Source: Balneola sp.
Lineage (GTDB): Bacteria; Bacteroidota; Rhodothermia; Balneolales; Balneolaceae
Direction: 5' to 3'
Length of the DNA: 64,000 bases
NCBI GenBank assembly: GCA_028284195.1
Contig: JANQSE010000006.1
Location: 186,001-250,000, forward strand
This document shows, one piece after another, positions 55,241 through 64,000 of this stretch (the stretch's first letter is position 1; each line of letters opens with the position of its first letter). A program made the position numbers and the translations under genes. The notes under the pieces are model-generated. The model made no database searches. It had not been told where the DNA came from and was given only the letters and a program-made list of their open reading frames with translations.

Positions 55241-55263
55241 AATAGCCCGACTGGGCTATTTTT
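55241..55263 (+). terminator. Rho-independent terminator after tRNA-Ser
   Basis: AATAGCCC and GGGCTATT form a perfect 8-bp stem with a GACT loop, followed by TTT. It ends tRNA-Ser and possibly the ATP synthase transcript. Confidence 0.85.
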
Positions 55264-55310
55264 GTTTTAATAATTAATATTTTAGTTCGTTACCAGCTTA
55301 AAATAAATCT

Positions 55311-56687
55311 ATGAAGATACTACTTACTTTTTGTTTGCTTCTTTTATCTGGTGCAGCGTCAAATTTATACCCGCAGGACACACTGGAGATTTCCCTTCAG
55401 GATTTTATTGAAAAAGGAGTGGCTAATTCCGGTCAATTAAAATATAGCAGAACAAATGTTCAGCTAGCTGAAAACCGTGCAAACCTTGCTAAAAACCAAC
55501 GCTTCTTACCCAGTCTTAATTTTCGCTCAGAACATGCTGTTGTACCGGGTGTATCATCCCCTAATGGTTTTGCAGAAGATCAGATTTATCTGGATCCGGA
55601 TGCAAAGAATGACTGGGAGAAATTTGGAATGTTCAATCGGTTTAGGATAAGCGGAGTACAACCAATATTTACCTGGGGAGCGATTGGTAAAGCAATTAGC
55701 GCAGCAGAAGAAGCAATACGAGCTTCTGAGTTTGAGTTTCAAGCGGCTAAGGATGACTTCGAAGTAAGGTTATTCGAATTATATTATAGTTATGTACTGG
55801 CCTTGGAAATAGAACGCCTTCTCGAAGATGCAAATGAGAAGATTCAACAAATAGCAGATAAGTTAGACGAATCAGCAGATGAAGGAGAGGATATCGATGA
55901 AACAGACGTGTTTAAGTTCGAGGTATTTAAATCAAATTTTGAAATTCAGAAAGCCGAAGTAAATCAAAGCCTGGTATTCGTAAAAGAGACATGGAAATAT
56001 TTGTTGAGAAACGAAGAAGGACATATCTATATACCATCAATTCGTTTTTTGGATCCATTATCTTTTGAACTATCCGGGCTGGGGTATTATCAAAGTGCTG
56101 CTTTTTTAAACCGAAATGAACTTAGAGGGATTGCTGCCGGTAAGGAAGCCCTTACTAAGTACATGAGTTTTCAAAAGGCACAAAATCTACCTGGGTTATA
56201 TTTTGGGTTTACAACCACATTGGCATCAACACCCGTTCGCCCAAGACAACCTAACCCATTTATAAGTACTCCCGAAAATACATTCAATACCGCAGTAGGT
56301 TTTACAATTCGCCAGAATTTGAATTTTTTTCAATCTAAAACCCAATTAGAAAGAGCAAAGATTGAAAAAAAGAAGATAGACTATCTTGCTGAAGCGGCTC
56401 GTGATGGTATTTTATTGGAAATCAATCAGACCTACCAAAAAGCTGCTGTTGCGGAAGTTAAAGTTGAAAAAACTGACGAAGCTCTTGTTACTACAAAAAG
56501 GTGGCTGAGGATGGAACAACAAGATTATGACTTTGGTATAGGTGATGTAAAAGATTTAATTGATGCCATGAAAATGGAATTGGAACTCAGGCTAAAAGAA
56601 AAAGAAAGTATTTACGAGTTTAATACAGCAATGGCGAAACTTAATAATGCAGCGGGAATTCCGTTGCAATTACTGGAACAAAACTAA
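55311..56687 (+). CDS. TolC-family outer-membrane efflux protein
   Basis: A 458-residue protein with a signal peptide (about 1-22) and the duplicated helical hairpin pattern of TolC/OMF proteins (FIEKGVANSGQLKYSRTNVQLAENRAN near the start, EINQTYQKAAVAEVKVEKTDEALVTTKRWLRMEQQDYDFG near the end; both abbreviated). It would form a trimeric exit duct. The partner inner-membrane pump is not nearby. It is followed after 4 bases by an MlaC-like gene. Confidence 0.85.
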   Translation: MKILLTFCLLLLSGAASNLYPQDTLEISLQDFIEKGVANSGQLKYSRTNVQLAENRANLAKNQRFLPSLNFRSEHAVVPGVSSPNGFAEDQIYLDPDAKNDWEKFGMFNRFRISGVQPIFTWGAIGKAISAAEEAIRASEFEFQAAKDDFEVRLFELYYSYVLALEIERLLEDANEKIQQIADKLDESADEGEDIDETDVFKFEVFKSNFEIQKAEVNQSLVFVKETWKYLLRNEEGHIYIPSIRFLDPLSFELSGLGYYQSAAFLNRNELRGIAAGKEALTKYMSFQKAQNLPGLYFGFTTTLASTPVRPRQPNPFISTPENTFNTAVGFTIRQNLNFFQSKTQLERAKIEKKKIDYLAEAARDGILLEINQTYQKAAVAEVKVEKTDEALVTTKRWLRMEQQDYDFGIGDVKDLIDAMKMELELRLKEKESIYEFNTAMAKLNNAAGIPLQLLEQN

Positions 56688-56691
56688 CAAG

Positions 56692-57276
56692 ATGAAGAAA
56701 TACATAACAATACCGGTTTTTTTATTGATGCTGTCAGGCATTACTATTGCCCAATCAGGTAAAGAAGAAATAAAAACACTTCTTGAACAAAGAGATCAAC
56801 AGGTTAAAGAGTTATTGGGGCCAAAAGGCACTGAGTATAACGATACCCAAAGAGCCTCTTTGAAAGAAATGATTAACGGGATTATTGATTTTGGAGCCAT
56901 GGCAAAATATGCACTGGGTGATACTTACGCGACATTAGATGAGGCCACTCAGAAAGAATTTGTTGAGTTATTTGGTACTATTGTACGGGATCAGTCTCTG
57001 AATAAACTAGATATTTATCGTGCAGAAGTAACCTATAAATCAATAACCGTTGATGGCGATAATGCTGAGGTAGAAACTTTTGCTGAACTTGATGAGATAC
57101 GTACCCCGGTGGATTATTCGATGAAGAAACAAAACGGTGAATGGGTTATTACCGATTTAATCCTTGATGAGGTTTCAACAGCAGAATCTTACAATGGCCA
57201 GTTTCAAAGAATCATCAAAAGGAAAGGTTTTGATTCTTTGATGAAAACCCTCCGTAAAAGAGCCGCAAGAAATTGA
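56692..57276 (+). CDS. MlaC-family periplasmic lipid-binding protein
   Basis: About 194 residues from the ATG at 56692, which gives the signal peptide MKKYITIPVFLLMLSGITIAQ; an in-frame ATG at 56647 lies inside the TolC gene. LKEMINGIIDFGAMAKYALG and VDYSMKKQNGEWVITDLILD are MlaC/Ttg2D signatures. MlaC ferries phospholipids between membranes with MlaFEDB. None of those genes is here, and the pairing with TolC is unlike the canonical mla operon. Confidence 0.85.
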   Translation: MKKYITIPVFLLMLSGITIAQSGKEEIKTLLEQRDQQVKELLGPKGTEYNDTQRASLKEMINGIIDFGAMAKYALGDTYATLDEATQKEFVELFGTIVRDQSLNKLDIYRAEVTYKSITVDGDNAEVETFAELDEIRTPVDYSMKKQNGEWVITDLILDEVSTAESYNGQFQRIIKRKGFDSLMKTLRKRAARN

Positions 57277-57302
57277 GAATTTTTCCATTCGATAAATAGC
57301 TG

Positions 57303-57310
57303 TATCTTTG
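57303..57310 (+). promoter_or_regulatory. TAnnTTTG promoter box of the polysaccharide locus
   Basis: TATCTTTG fits the Bacteroidota -7 consensus, 16 bases before the GTG start of the first glycosyltransferase-like gene. The nearest TTG lies about 27 bases further upstream, so the -33 element is uncertain. Confidence 0.45.
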
Positions 57311-57325
57311 AAATAAACTTCTACA

Positions 57326-58360
57326 GTGCTTAAATCTATACAAAACGAGAAGCTGGCAAAAGAGGGTTATGTGTATGTCAGCTATGGTCATCCAAAATAT
57401 TTAAAGCATACATTGGCTTCGGTTGTGTCTTTACGCAGACACGACAGAACCAGGCCAGTAGCTCTTCTGTGCAGCCAAAAGCAAAAAAATATTCTGGAAG
57501 AAAAAGGTTTAAGCTCTATGTTTTCTACTGTGCAAGTATTGCCTGAAGACAATTGCTCAATCGTTGGTTTTAAGCACAGCGTATATAAGTTTATGATTTT
57601 TGAGAGAAATTTGTACCTGGACAGTGACATTATATGGTGCAAAAACCCTAACGCATTGTGGAAATCGTTAAGTGTTTTTGATTTTACCATTACAGGAACT
57701 TTAGTTTCGGATAATTTTTTTGGAGCAGCCAAAGGAGCAGGTGTTTTAAAAGATATTTTTTTAGGTAGAAGAAAAAGAACCCTTAAAAAATTTGGACTAT
57801 CATACCTAAGTCGTGTTCAATCGGGGTTAATGTTTGCTCAGGATTATTCACAAACAAGAAAAGTGTGTACACTTGCCGCTGAAATGTTAGATCGTAAAGA
57901 TGAAACTCATTTCAGAAGTAGAAAAATGGAGCAAGGCCGTACAGAAGAATCTTGTGAATGGAGCTTGGCGATGGCAATGTCGAAACTTAATAATCCTGTG
58001 TATCCATGGTTAAAAGGCCATAATAGTGCTCAACTTGATTACATAGCCGACTTAACAGAACATGATGAAGAATTTGAATATGTATCCTGTAAATACTACT
58101 GTGATGATTTTGTTTATTCATTACGGGGTTTGAAATCCAGCTTTCTAAGAAAGCTCATAATTAAGGTTTGTTCATTAGTTCCTGGGAAAGGAGATTTCTT
58201 AATGACTACTCCGTATTGTATTCATTTCGGTTGGTTTCACGAAAAAAAACCTTTCTATGTATTTGCTGAATCAAATTGGAAACAATTAGTCAGAGTTTCA
58301 GAAAAGGAAAGAAATTTAATTCCAAAACAAGATGCTGATATAGCTTCTCGTAGCAATTAA
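57326..58360 (+). CDS. GT-A type glycosyltransferase-like protein
   Basis: A 344-residue protein starting at GTG. GYVYVSYGHPKYLKHTLASV and the acidic YLDSDIIWC motif (a DxD-type Mn2+/nucleotide-sugar site) point to a GT-A glycosyltransferase of the GT8-like kind. HFGWFHEKKPFY near the end resembles the closing His motif of that group. The acceptor is unknown. It is the first gene of the polysaccharide locus and is preceded by a promoter box. Confidence 0.7.
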   Translation: MLKSIQNEKLAKEGYVYVSYGHPKYLKHTLASVVSLRRHDRTRPVALLCSQKQKNILEEKGLSSMFSTVQVLPEDNCSIVGFKHSVYKFMIFERNLYLDSDIIWCKNPNALWKSLSVFDFTITGTLVSDNFFGAAKGAGVLKDIFLGRRKRTLKKFGLSYLSRVQSGLMFAQDYSQTRKVCTLAAEMLDRKDETHFRSRKMEQGRTEESCEWSLAMAMSKLNNPVYPWLKGHNSAQLDYIADLTEHDEEFEYVSCKYYCDDFVYSLRGLKSSFLRKLIIKVCSLVPGKGDFLMTTPYCIHFGWFHEKKPFYVFAESNWKQLVRVSEKERNLIPKQDADIASRSN

Positions 58361-58369
58361 AAAGTTTTT

Positions 58370-59836
58370 ATGATATACAGAGAGGCTTTAACTCGTGTAT
58401 TGCCGGTTACAAGGATAGTATTATTAGTTTCTATCATTTCTCTCTGTAGCAGTGTATTGAGTGCACAGATAAAAAATGATTACAGGATTAGTTACTCTTC
58501 AAAATTTGTGCTAAACATATCTGAAAAGGAAACTCCATTTTGGGGATGGGCTAATCAGCATGGAATTATAGATAGAAATTCAAGCAATCTAATCAGTTCT
58601 TTGTTGATTGGTTCACCTGGATACAATCTTTTTTCAGATCTTTATTTTAGTTTCAATACAGAAATTTTAGGAAGAGTTTCAGAAACGAATACTTTTTTCT
58701 TACCACAGGCATACGGTTTTTTTGAGATAAGTAATTTTGATTTACAGGTCGGTAGATTTTACCGGACACAAGTAATTGGTCAGGATAGAGACGCAACAAT
58801 CGGATCATTATTGGTTAGCGATAATGCAAATGCTTTGATTGGTTATAATCTGAAAAGTAAGCGTTTTTTATCTGTGCCATTATTGCAAGGATATTTAGAA
58901 TATAAGTTTAGCTACGGCGATTTTTTAGCACGGGATAGATATGTTCAGGATGTTTTTTTCCATTCGAAAGATTTTTACCTGCAGGTTCATATAGGTAGAT
59001 ATAAGCTTTCAAGTGGCATTATTCACAACGCTTTTTGGGGAGGGAAAAGCCCGGTTAGTGGCAATTTGCCTTCGAGTTTAGCTGACTATAAGCGAATAGT
59101 ACTTAACAATAGTGGCGGCGATAATGCGCTCTCAGGTGAACGAATCAATAGATTAGGAAATTCTATTTCAGGCTATGATCATGCAATGTCATATGAGTTC
59201 GACAATTTTAAACTTCAAATATCTAAGCTTTTCTTTATAGAAGACAGGCCTGCTTCCAGGCATCGAAGCCCTTGGGATGGACAGTGGAACGCTACTTTAG
59301 ATTTTAAAAATCACGATATCTTGGATTATATTGTTTACGATCATGTAAACACCAAAAGGCAGGATACCAAGGTTTTCGAACCGTATGGTAGAGCAAATTA
59401 TTATACCCATTTTCTTTATAGGACTGGATTTACTAATCGAGGCTTTGTATTAGGAAATCCACTTATTGAACTTGAACTTGATGAAAATGGAATTGCTCAA
59501 TCAGTAAATAATGTGCTGATTGCTCATCATTTGGGAGTAAAAGGAAGGGTTAGTGATAAATTATCCTTTTCCCAAAGAATGACCTACAGCAGAAATTATG
59601 GAAATTGTTTCGATCAATTGGTGGTACCAGGTAGTTGCAATTATGAACCTGATGACAATGTTGAATTGATTCCACTCTCGGAGCTTAGAAAAGATGCTTA
59701 TTATTTTTCTACCGGATTTAATTTTATAATAAATGAAAAGAAAGATACAAATGCCTCGATTACACTTAATTACGATTTTGGAGAACTGGAAAAAAGATTT
59801 GGACTTATAATGGGCTTTAAAACAATGATCTTTTAA
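58370..59836 (+). CDS. Wzi-like capsule assembly outer-membrane protein
   Basis: A 488-residue exported protein (signal about 14-32, ending LSAQ). It is rich in amphipathic beta strands and shows the family segments NAFWGGKSPVSG and YYTHFLYRTGFTNRGFVLGNPLIE, characteristic of Bacteroidota 'capsule assembly Wzi' proteins. It ends in Phe (GFKTMIF), typical of outer-membrane barrels. Wzi in enterobacteria holds capsule on the surface. Its place between two glycosyltransferase genes and a flippase supports a polysaccharide role. Confidence 0.82.
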   Translation: MIYREALTRVLPVTRIVLLVSIISLCSSVLSAQIKNDYRISYSSKFVLNISEKETPFWGWANQHGIIDRNSSNLISSLLIGSPGYNLFSDLYFSFNTEILGRVSETNTFFLPQAYGFFEISNFDLQVGRFYRTQVIGQDRDATIGSLLVSDNANALIGYNLKSKRFLSVPLLQGYLEYKFSYGDFLARDRYVQDVFFHSKDFYLQVHIGRYKLSSGIIHNAFWGGKSPVSGNLPSSLADYKRIVLNNSGGDNALSGERINRLGNSISGYDHAMSYEFDNFKLQISKLFFIEDRPASRHRSPWDGQWNATLDFKNHDILDYIVYDHVNTKRQDTKVFEPYGRANYYTHFLYRTGFTNRGFVLGNPLIELELDENGIAQSVNNVLIAHHLGVKGRVSDKLSFSQRMTYSRNYGNCFDQLVVPGSCNYEPDDNVELIPLSELRKDAYYFSTGFNFIINEKKDTNASITLNYDFGELEKRFGLIMGFKTMIF

Positions 59837-59887
59837 GCGTATTAAAAGTTTACTTAAAATTAGCCAAGAAGATCCTTGGTATTTCGA

Positions 59888-61162
59888 ATGCATAGAAAAG
59901 CGCTTTTAATTGCTCCATATTTTCCACCCAGGCACAGGGTTGGCAGCATCAGGCCATTTAGATTTGTTACACATCTTAAAGGTTTAGGATGGTCTCCTGC
60001 GGTTATTGCTTTAAAAGAGCCAAGTCAAAAACTAACTCAAAAAGAGAGAGAAGTATTAAAAGACATACCTTTATATGAGTTAGAAGTGCCATTTTCTAGA
60101 GACGATATTTCATTGAAGCCTGTAAAAAGCAAGTCATTTTCATTGTCTAAGTTTATAGATGACAGATTTCCGTTGGATACCTGGCTGCCGCTTTTTTTTA
60201 AAGAGAGGGAAAAAATTATTGATTTTTCCAGGAGCTTAAACCCTGACCTAGTTTGGAGCACAAGCGATCCTTGGTCAAGTAACTATATGGGGTTTAAAAT
60301 ATCTGAAGCATTAGATTTACCTTGGGTTGCAGATTTTCGAGATCCATGGACTCTTTGCAGTATTAGGTATTCTGGGAGAAGGTGGCCTGCTACTTATTTT
60401 GATAAACGTTTTGAAAGAAAGGTGATGAACAAGGCCAGGAAAGTTACTTTTACAGCAAAATCCACCGAAGATAAGTACCTGAGTTACTATCCGGTTCTAC
60501 AGGCTAAAACTAAAACCATTTATAATAGTTTTGATAGAAGCTTTTATCAAGATGATCCTGATGTGGAAATACCAAGCCTTTCGAAAGAGAAATTAAATAT
60601 ACTTTTTCTTGGTAAGTTCCGATCGCTTTCAACAGCTTATGATATTTTGTGTGTGTTACGTCAATTTAAATCCGAGAATGCAGATTATATTAAAGCAGTA
60701 GAAATTTATTCTTTTGCAGATTTGATGGGAAATGATCTTGAATTAGCAAAAGAATTAGGGGTAGAGAATCAATTCAAGACTATCGAGATAGTTCCAAATG
60801 AAAATGTGCTGGATTTAATTAACAAATTTGATCTTCTGTTGCTTAGTACCCATCCAGGCAGAGATGACATAGTACCGGCTAAGCTAATCGATTACTTGGT
60901 TTCCAAGCCTCCGATTCTTTCTTTAGCACCCAATAGTGAGGTGGGTGAAATTATCAAAAAAACTGATAGAGGTGTTCATTTTAAAAATGATGAAAGGGAA
61001 CAAGTACCTGAATTTTTAAAAAAATGTATTTCCTTAAAGAAATCAGGTGAAAGATTGCCTTATTATGGAGATGGTAATTCATCAGAGATAAGTAAATTTG
61101 AGGCAAAACAAACCACATCACAGCTGGTGGATGTTTTTAATGAAATAATTTCTAATGAGTGA
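59888..61162 (+). CDS. GT4-type glycosyltransferase
   Basis: About 424 residues from the ATG at 59888 (MHRKALLIAPYFPPRHRVGS); a TTG four codons earlier is possible. The N-terminal APYFPP...RPFRFVTHL and middle PWVADFRDPWT motifs, and the C-terminal DIVPAKLIDYLVSKPPILSL segment, mark a GT-B retaining glycosyltransferase resembling the one at 47009. It overlaps the flippase gene by 8 bases and so probably builds the repeat unit that the flippase carries. Confidence 0.82.
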   Translation: MHRKALLIAPYFPPRHRVGSIRPFRFVTHLKGLGWSPAVIALKEPSQKLTQKEREVLKDIPLYELEVPFSRDDISLKPVKSKSFSLSKFIDDRFPLDTWLPLFFKEREKIIDFSRSLNPDLVWSTSDPWSSNYMGFKISEALDLPWVADFRDPWTLCSIRYSGRRWPATYFDKRFERKVMNKARKVTFTAKSTEDKYLSYYPVLQAKTKTIYNSFDRSFYQDDPDVEIPSLSKEKLNILFLGKFRSLSTAYDILCVLRQFKSENADYIKAVEIYSFADLMGNDLELAKELGVENQFKTIEIVPNENVLDLINKFDLLLLSTHPGRDDIVPAKLIDYLVSKPPILSLAPNSEVGEIIKKTDRGVHFKNDEREQVPEFLKKCISLKKSGERLPYYGDGNSSEISKFEAKQTTSQLVDVFNEIISNE

Positions 61163-62681
61163 GAATAAAGGATCATTAGCAGATAAAGTAACCGTAGTGG
61201 TGTTCTCAAGAATACTTACTGCTCTTATCGATTGGTCCGTTGTAGTAATAATCGTAAATCTTATTTCTGAAACTGAGTTTGCTATTCTTAGCACACTCCT
61301 TATTGTTTACGAAGTGGCGAAAAATATTGGTACACTTGGCTTCCCTGAAAGTATTTTTTACTACTTCGAGAAACTTGCAAAAAACTATAGAAAAGCTTTT
61401 GCTGTTCAAACAACTGCAATCCTTTTTGTTACTGCTAGCATAGCTGCAATCGGTATTTTGACGTTCAAGTTGTTTGCTCCAGGTTTATTAACAGAGTTTA
61501 AACCCGAAAGTATAGAAACCATTGAACGCCTTTTACCCTATGTTGCCATTATTGTTGTAATGGAAATTCCAACTTGGCCGGTAAATAATATATTACTTGC
61601 ACTAGGCAGGCAAAAAGAAGCAGGATGGTATCAAATAATTACAAGTATACTTTCTTTTAGTGCAGTAGTTTTACCGCTATGGTTGGGTTATTCTCTTACC
61701 TTTGCAATTTATGGATTGCTTGGTTACTCCGTTATTAGGTTTTTAGGTTCCTTTATTTGGGTTTCTATCGTAATTCCCCCAGGGCCATTAAGAACTACAC
61801 ATACAAGTATAAGAGAGCAAGTAAGTTTTTCGGTACCTCTTGGTATTTCTTCTCTTGTAAGTCAATTCAATAAGTCGATTGATAAGATAATTGTTATTGC
61901 TTTTTTTGGCGAGGTTCTGGTTGCGAACTATAATGTAGGGGCCAATGAAGTCCCTATTTTGAGAGTGATTCCTTTTGCAGTAGGCTCAGTTTTGATAAGC
62001 AGATATGTAGGTTTTCAGCTAAAGGAAAAAGTTAAAGAACTAATCAATTTATGGCATAAGAGTATCGAAAAGGTGGCATTATTAATAATTCCGTTAGTAG
62101 TACTTTCGGTTGCCTTAGCTGCAGAGATAATCCCGATACTTTATGAAACAGAAGGTACTGATTATGCAAAGGCGGTACTGCCTTTTCAGATTTATAATCT
62201 GATAACACTGATAAGAGTTGCTCACTATGGTAGTGCCTTACAAGCGTATGGTGATACTAAAGGTATTCTGAATCTCAGCATATCTCTGTTGATCTTAAAT
62301 ATCCTTTTTAGTGTACCTGCCACACATTTCTTTGGAATAGCAGGCACAGCGGCGGGTACTTTAATTGCTAATCTTGTTAATTGGTATTTCACATTAAGGA
62401 AAATAGGCAAGCATTTAGAAATTCCTTTTTACCAGGTATTACCAATTAAAAAGTATAGCAAGATTATTGCTCTTTCTATAGCCATTGCAATTCCCGTTTT
62501 TTATTGGAAAAAGTATTCAGGAATATCAGAGTTCGAACCAAAGACAATATTCATATATACCGCAACAGCATATATTGGCACATACCTTTTGTTAGGTACG
62601 CTTATGAAATTGATTACGAAATCAGATTGGAAAATCTTTTTTAATGCTATCAGTCTTAGATTTTTTTGGGCAAGGAATTAA
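61155..62681 (+). CDS. Polysaccharide flippase, MVF/Wzx type
   Basis: A 508-residue membrane protein with about 13-14 hydrophobic spans and no signal peptide. The N-terminal GSLADKVTVVVFSRILTALIDWSVVVIIVNLISE and the PVNNILLALGRQKEAGWYQI segment are typical of oligosaccharide flippases of the MATE/Wzx superfamily. It would move undecaprenol-linked repeat units across the inner membrane. No Wzy polymerase is obvious in the window. Its 3' end overlaps the convergent methyltransferase gene by 4 bases. Confidence 0.85.
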   Translation: MSENKGSLADKVTVVVFSRILTALIDWSVVVIIVNLISETEFAILSTLLIVYEVAKNIGTLGFPESIFYYFEKLAKNYRKAFAVQTTAILFVTASIAAIGILTFKLFAPGLLTEFKPESIETIERLLPYVAIIVVMEIPTWPVNNILLALGRQKEAGWYQIITSILSFSAVVLPLWLGYSLTFAIYGLLGYSVIRFLGSFIWVSIVIPPGPLRTTHTSIREQVSFSVPLGISSLVSQFNKSIDKIIVIAFFGEVLVANYNVGANEVPILRVIPFAVGSVLISRYVGFQLKEKVKELINLWHKSIEKVALLIIPLVVLSVALAAEIIPILYETEGTDYAKAVLPFQIYNLITLIRVAHYGSALQAYGDTKGILNLSISLLILNILFSVPATHFFGIAGTAAGTLIANLVNWYFTLRKIGKHLEIPFYQVLPIKKYSKIIALSIAIAIPVFYWKKYSGISEFEPKTIFIYTATAYIGTYLLLGTLMKLITKSDWKIFFNAISLRFFWARN

Positions 62682-63517
62682 CCTTTCCTTAAAATGGCCA
62701 CACCTTTTTCAGAACCAACAAACTCTGCTTTTAATTCAGGATACTCTTTCATCCATTTTTCGACAATGGAGCTTTCGTCTTTTCGGTTAGCATCGTCTAA
62801 AATAATCACAGCATTATCACTGAGATTTTTATACAACAAACTTAATGCCGGGTATCTTGCTAACCGATTTAGCTTGAATGGTGGGCCATCAATAACCAGG
62901 AGGTCTATGTTTTTTGGGATGGATACGTTTTCCAAATTATACCAGCGATATTTATCTCCGTTGATTTTGTATTCCTTCAATGGTGCATGATAAAGTTCGG
63001 CTATATCACTAACGCCATAGATCTCTAACTCTTTTTTGTTATAGTCATAATACTTGCCATCATGATCGATAGAAACAATTTTTCCTGAGTTCATTTTCTT
63101 CAAAAAAAGTGAGGAAATTACTGTTGAAGACCCACTGCCAATTTCAAATATCTGTTGAGGTTTATTGAAGGAAATTTCCTTCAGGATGGTATAAATAAGC
63201 TCGGGAGTAGCAGCCCATCCTGTCATTAAAGGGAGTGGAATATTAGGTTCTATAGTACCATATATTGAAAAAAGAGTTTGGTTTTTTTGTTGGTTATGCT
63301 GAATTGATTCTTCCACTAATCCATGAACATGGTAAAAGCCTGCAAATAGGAAAAAAGTAAAAACAGATAGGAGTATAGAGATACTTAAAGCTTCTAAAAA
63401 ATATCCTAAAGCTATGAGAATTACGCCTGAGAGGATAGTAAAAGAAAAAACAATTTTAATATCAGACCTTTTAATCTTCAGGTCTTTCCATAGAAGTTTT
63501 CTGAAAAAGCTAATCAT
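62678..63517 (-). CDS. Membrane-anchored class I methyltransferase-like protein
   Basis: A 279-residue protein. Two adjacent hydrophobic spans (about 22-42 and 46-64) anchor it. Next comes a methyltransferase core with QQIFEIGSGSSTVISSLFLKK near residues 140-160 (motif I GSGS), SIDHDGKYYDYN (acidic motif II) and NIDLLVIDGPP (motif IV DGPP). The membrane tether is unusual for small methyltransferases. It may decorate polysaccharide on the inner membrane face, inferred from its neighbours. Confidence 0.75.
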   Translation of the reverse strand: MISFFRKLLWKDLKIKRSDIKIVFSFTILSGVILIALGYFLEALSISILLSVFTFFLFAGFYHVHGLVEESIQHNQQKNQTLFSIYGTIEPNIPLPLMTGWAATPELIYTILKEISFNKPQQIFEIGSGSSTVISSLFLKKMNSGKIVSIDHDGKYYDYNKKELEIYGVSDIAELYHAPLKEYKINGDKYRWYNLENVSIPKNIDLLVIDGPPFKLNRLARYPALSLLYKNLSDNAVIILDDANRKDESSIVEKWMKEYPELKAEFVGSEKGVAILRKG

Positions 63518-63527
63518 GTAGTTTGTA

Positions 63528-64000
63528 TTATATCCGTATTAGTTTCCCTGAAATATAGCTTTTTATCTGATCTTTATACTTCAAATAGATTTCAGGGTAC
63601 GGGAAAGCGAGTATTAGCAATTCCATCATAAAAGAATCAAACCGTATATTCATACTCAACATCACTCCGAAGTGCATTCCTATTAAAGATAGTATAATGA
63701 AAGGGCGGAGCTTTTTAAACCAACATAAAATTCCGAAAAACTCAGTGCTGATTCCTATCAAAAGCATTAAAGTTGCCGCAGGAATGCTATTCAAAGCTAA
63801 GGTTTGCACAATAGTATAGCTGAATTCACCCTCCCTTGACAGAATATCAGTCCCTTTTTCGGCTATCCATAGCCATAAATGTCTTCCATCGATCCAGCCC
63901 GGCCCAGTACCTATCAATTTTGATATGGAAGCCGAAAAATAACCAAGGCCTATATAAAAAATGGTGAACCCAAAGATGAAACGATACCTGCTTGAGGCTT
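63528..64000 (-). CDS. HTTM/DoxX-like membrane protein, partial
   Basis: The frame is open to the window edge, so only the C-terminal part is seen. YFSASISKLIGTGPGWIDGRHL, followed by several hydrophobic spans (TLMLLIGISTEFFGILCWF, FIILSLIGMHFGVML), resembles the HTTM domain of vitamin K-dependent gamma-carboxylase-like proteins and related DoxX-type proteins. The same-strand neighbour is the membrane-anchored methyltransferase. Its true start and full domain set are unknown. Confidence 0.6.
   Translation of the reverse strand, partial: ASSRYRFIFGFTIFYIGLGYFSASISKLIGTGPGWIDGRHLWLWIAEKGTDILSREGEFSYTIVQTLALNSIPAATLMLLIGISTEFFGILCWFKKLRPFIILSLIGMHFGVMLSMNIRFDSFMMELLILAFPYPEIYLKYKDQIKSYISGKLIRI

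Overview
The window reads as an ordinary, gene-dense stretch (roughly 40% GC by eye) of a marine-type bacterium from the Bacteroidota/Balneolota side of the tree. This placement is inferred, not proven. It rests on five things seen here: a 30-residue basic COX24-type ribosomal mini-protein, a DUF5103 (type IX secretion plug-type) protein, a separate atpB-E-F-H-A-G operon without beta and epsilon genes, TAnnTTTG promoter boxes ahead of several genes, and Bacteroidota-style lipoboxes. A Balneolaceae-like genus would fit best.

Layout. Positions 1-2724: dTDP-L-rhamnose genes rfbA (cut by the window edge), rfbD, rfbC, rfbB, then an EVE-domain protein. 3279-8264: a VOC protein and a complete cyanophycin unit: cphA (synthetase, minus), cphB (cyanophycinase, plus) and an isoaspartyl peptidase that can split the released dipeptides. 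8265-16800: the accessory region, almost all on the minus strand. It holds an SH3-type secreted protein, a methyltransferase, a DoxX-like protein, a flavin monooxygenase with DUF3995/DUF4345 membrane proteins and a WYL regulator, a YceI lipoprotein, an S10 carboxypeptidase-like protein and a DUF2927 lipoprotein. Several of these genes are bounded by sequences resembling integron attC sites, but no integrase is visible.

16844-21741: LPS-transport-type proteins (OstA/LptA-like and LptC), uracil phosphoribosyltransferase, a sodium:alanine symporter, an HU/IHF protein and the COX24-type mini-protein. 22466-35865: a plus-strand run of rqcH, aroK, aroB, tamB, rnr and a very large peptidase-MA/propeller/beta-barrel protein. 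35878-39840: a minus-strand run of ccmB, holB, dapF and DUF5103. 39953-44138: ptsN-like IIA, a PBP4-type DD-peptidase, a sigma-54 response regulator and folD. 44123-44797: a VapBC toxin-antitoxin pair with a 13-bp inverted-repeat operator. 45511-55111: guaB, a glycosyltransferase, an M23 peptidase, a bactofilin and the ATP synthase operon. Then come tRNA-Ser(UGA), a TolC plus MlaC-like pair and, from 57326 to the right edge, an envelope-polysaccharide locus (two glycosyltransferases, a Wzi-like outer-membrane protein, a flippase, a membrane-anchored methyltransferase and a cut HTTM protein).

The common thread is cell-envelope construction: sugar nucleotides, LPS transport, outer-membrane assembly, peptidoglycan trimming and polysaccharide export. 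It is interspersed with housekeeping metabolism. The best candidates for something unusual are the attC-like cassette region with its twin 66-bp repeats, the cyanophycin storage unit, and the three-part outer-membrane protease-like protein at 32560.
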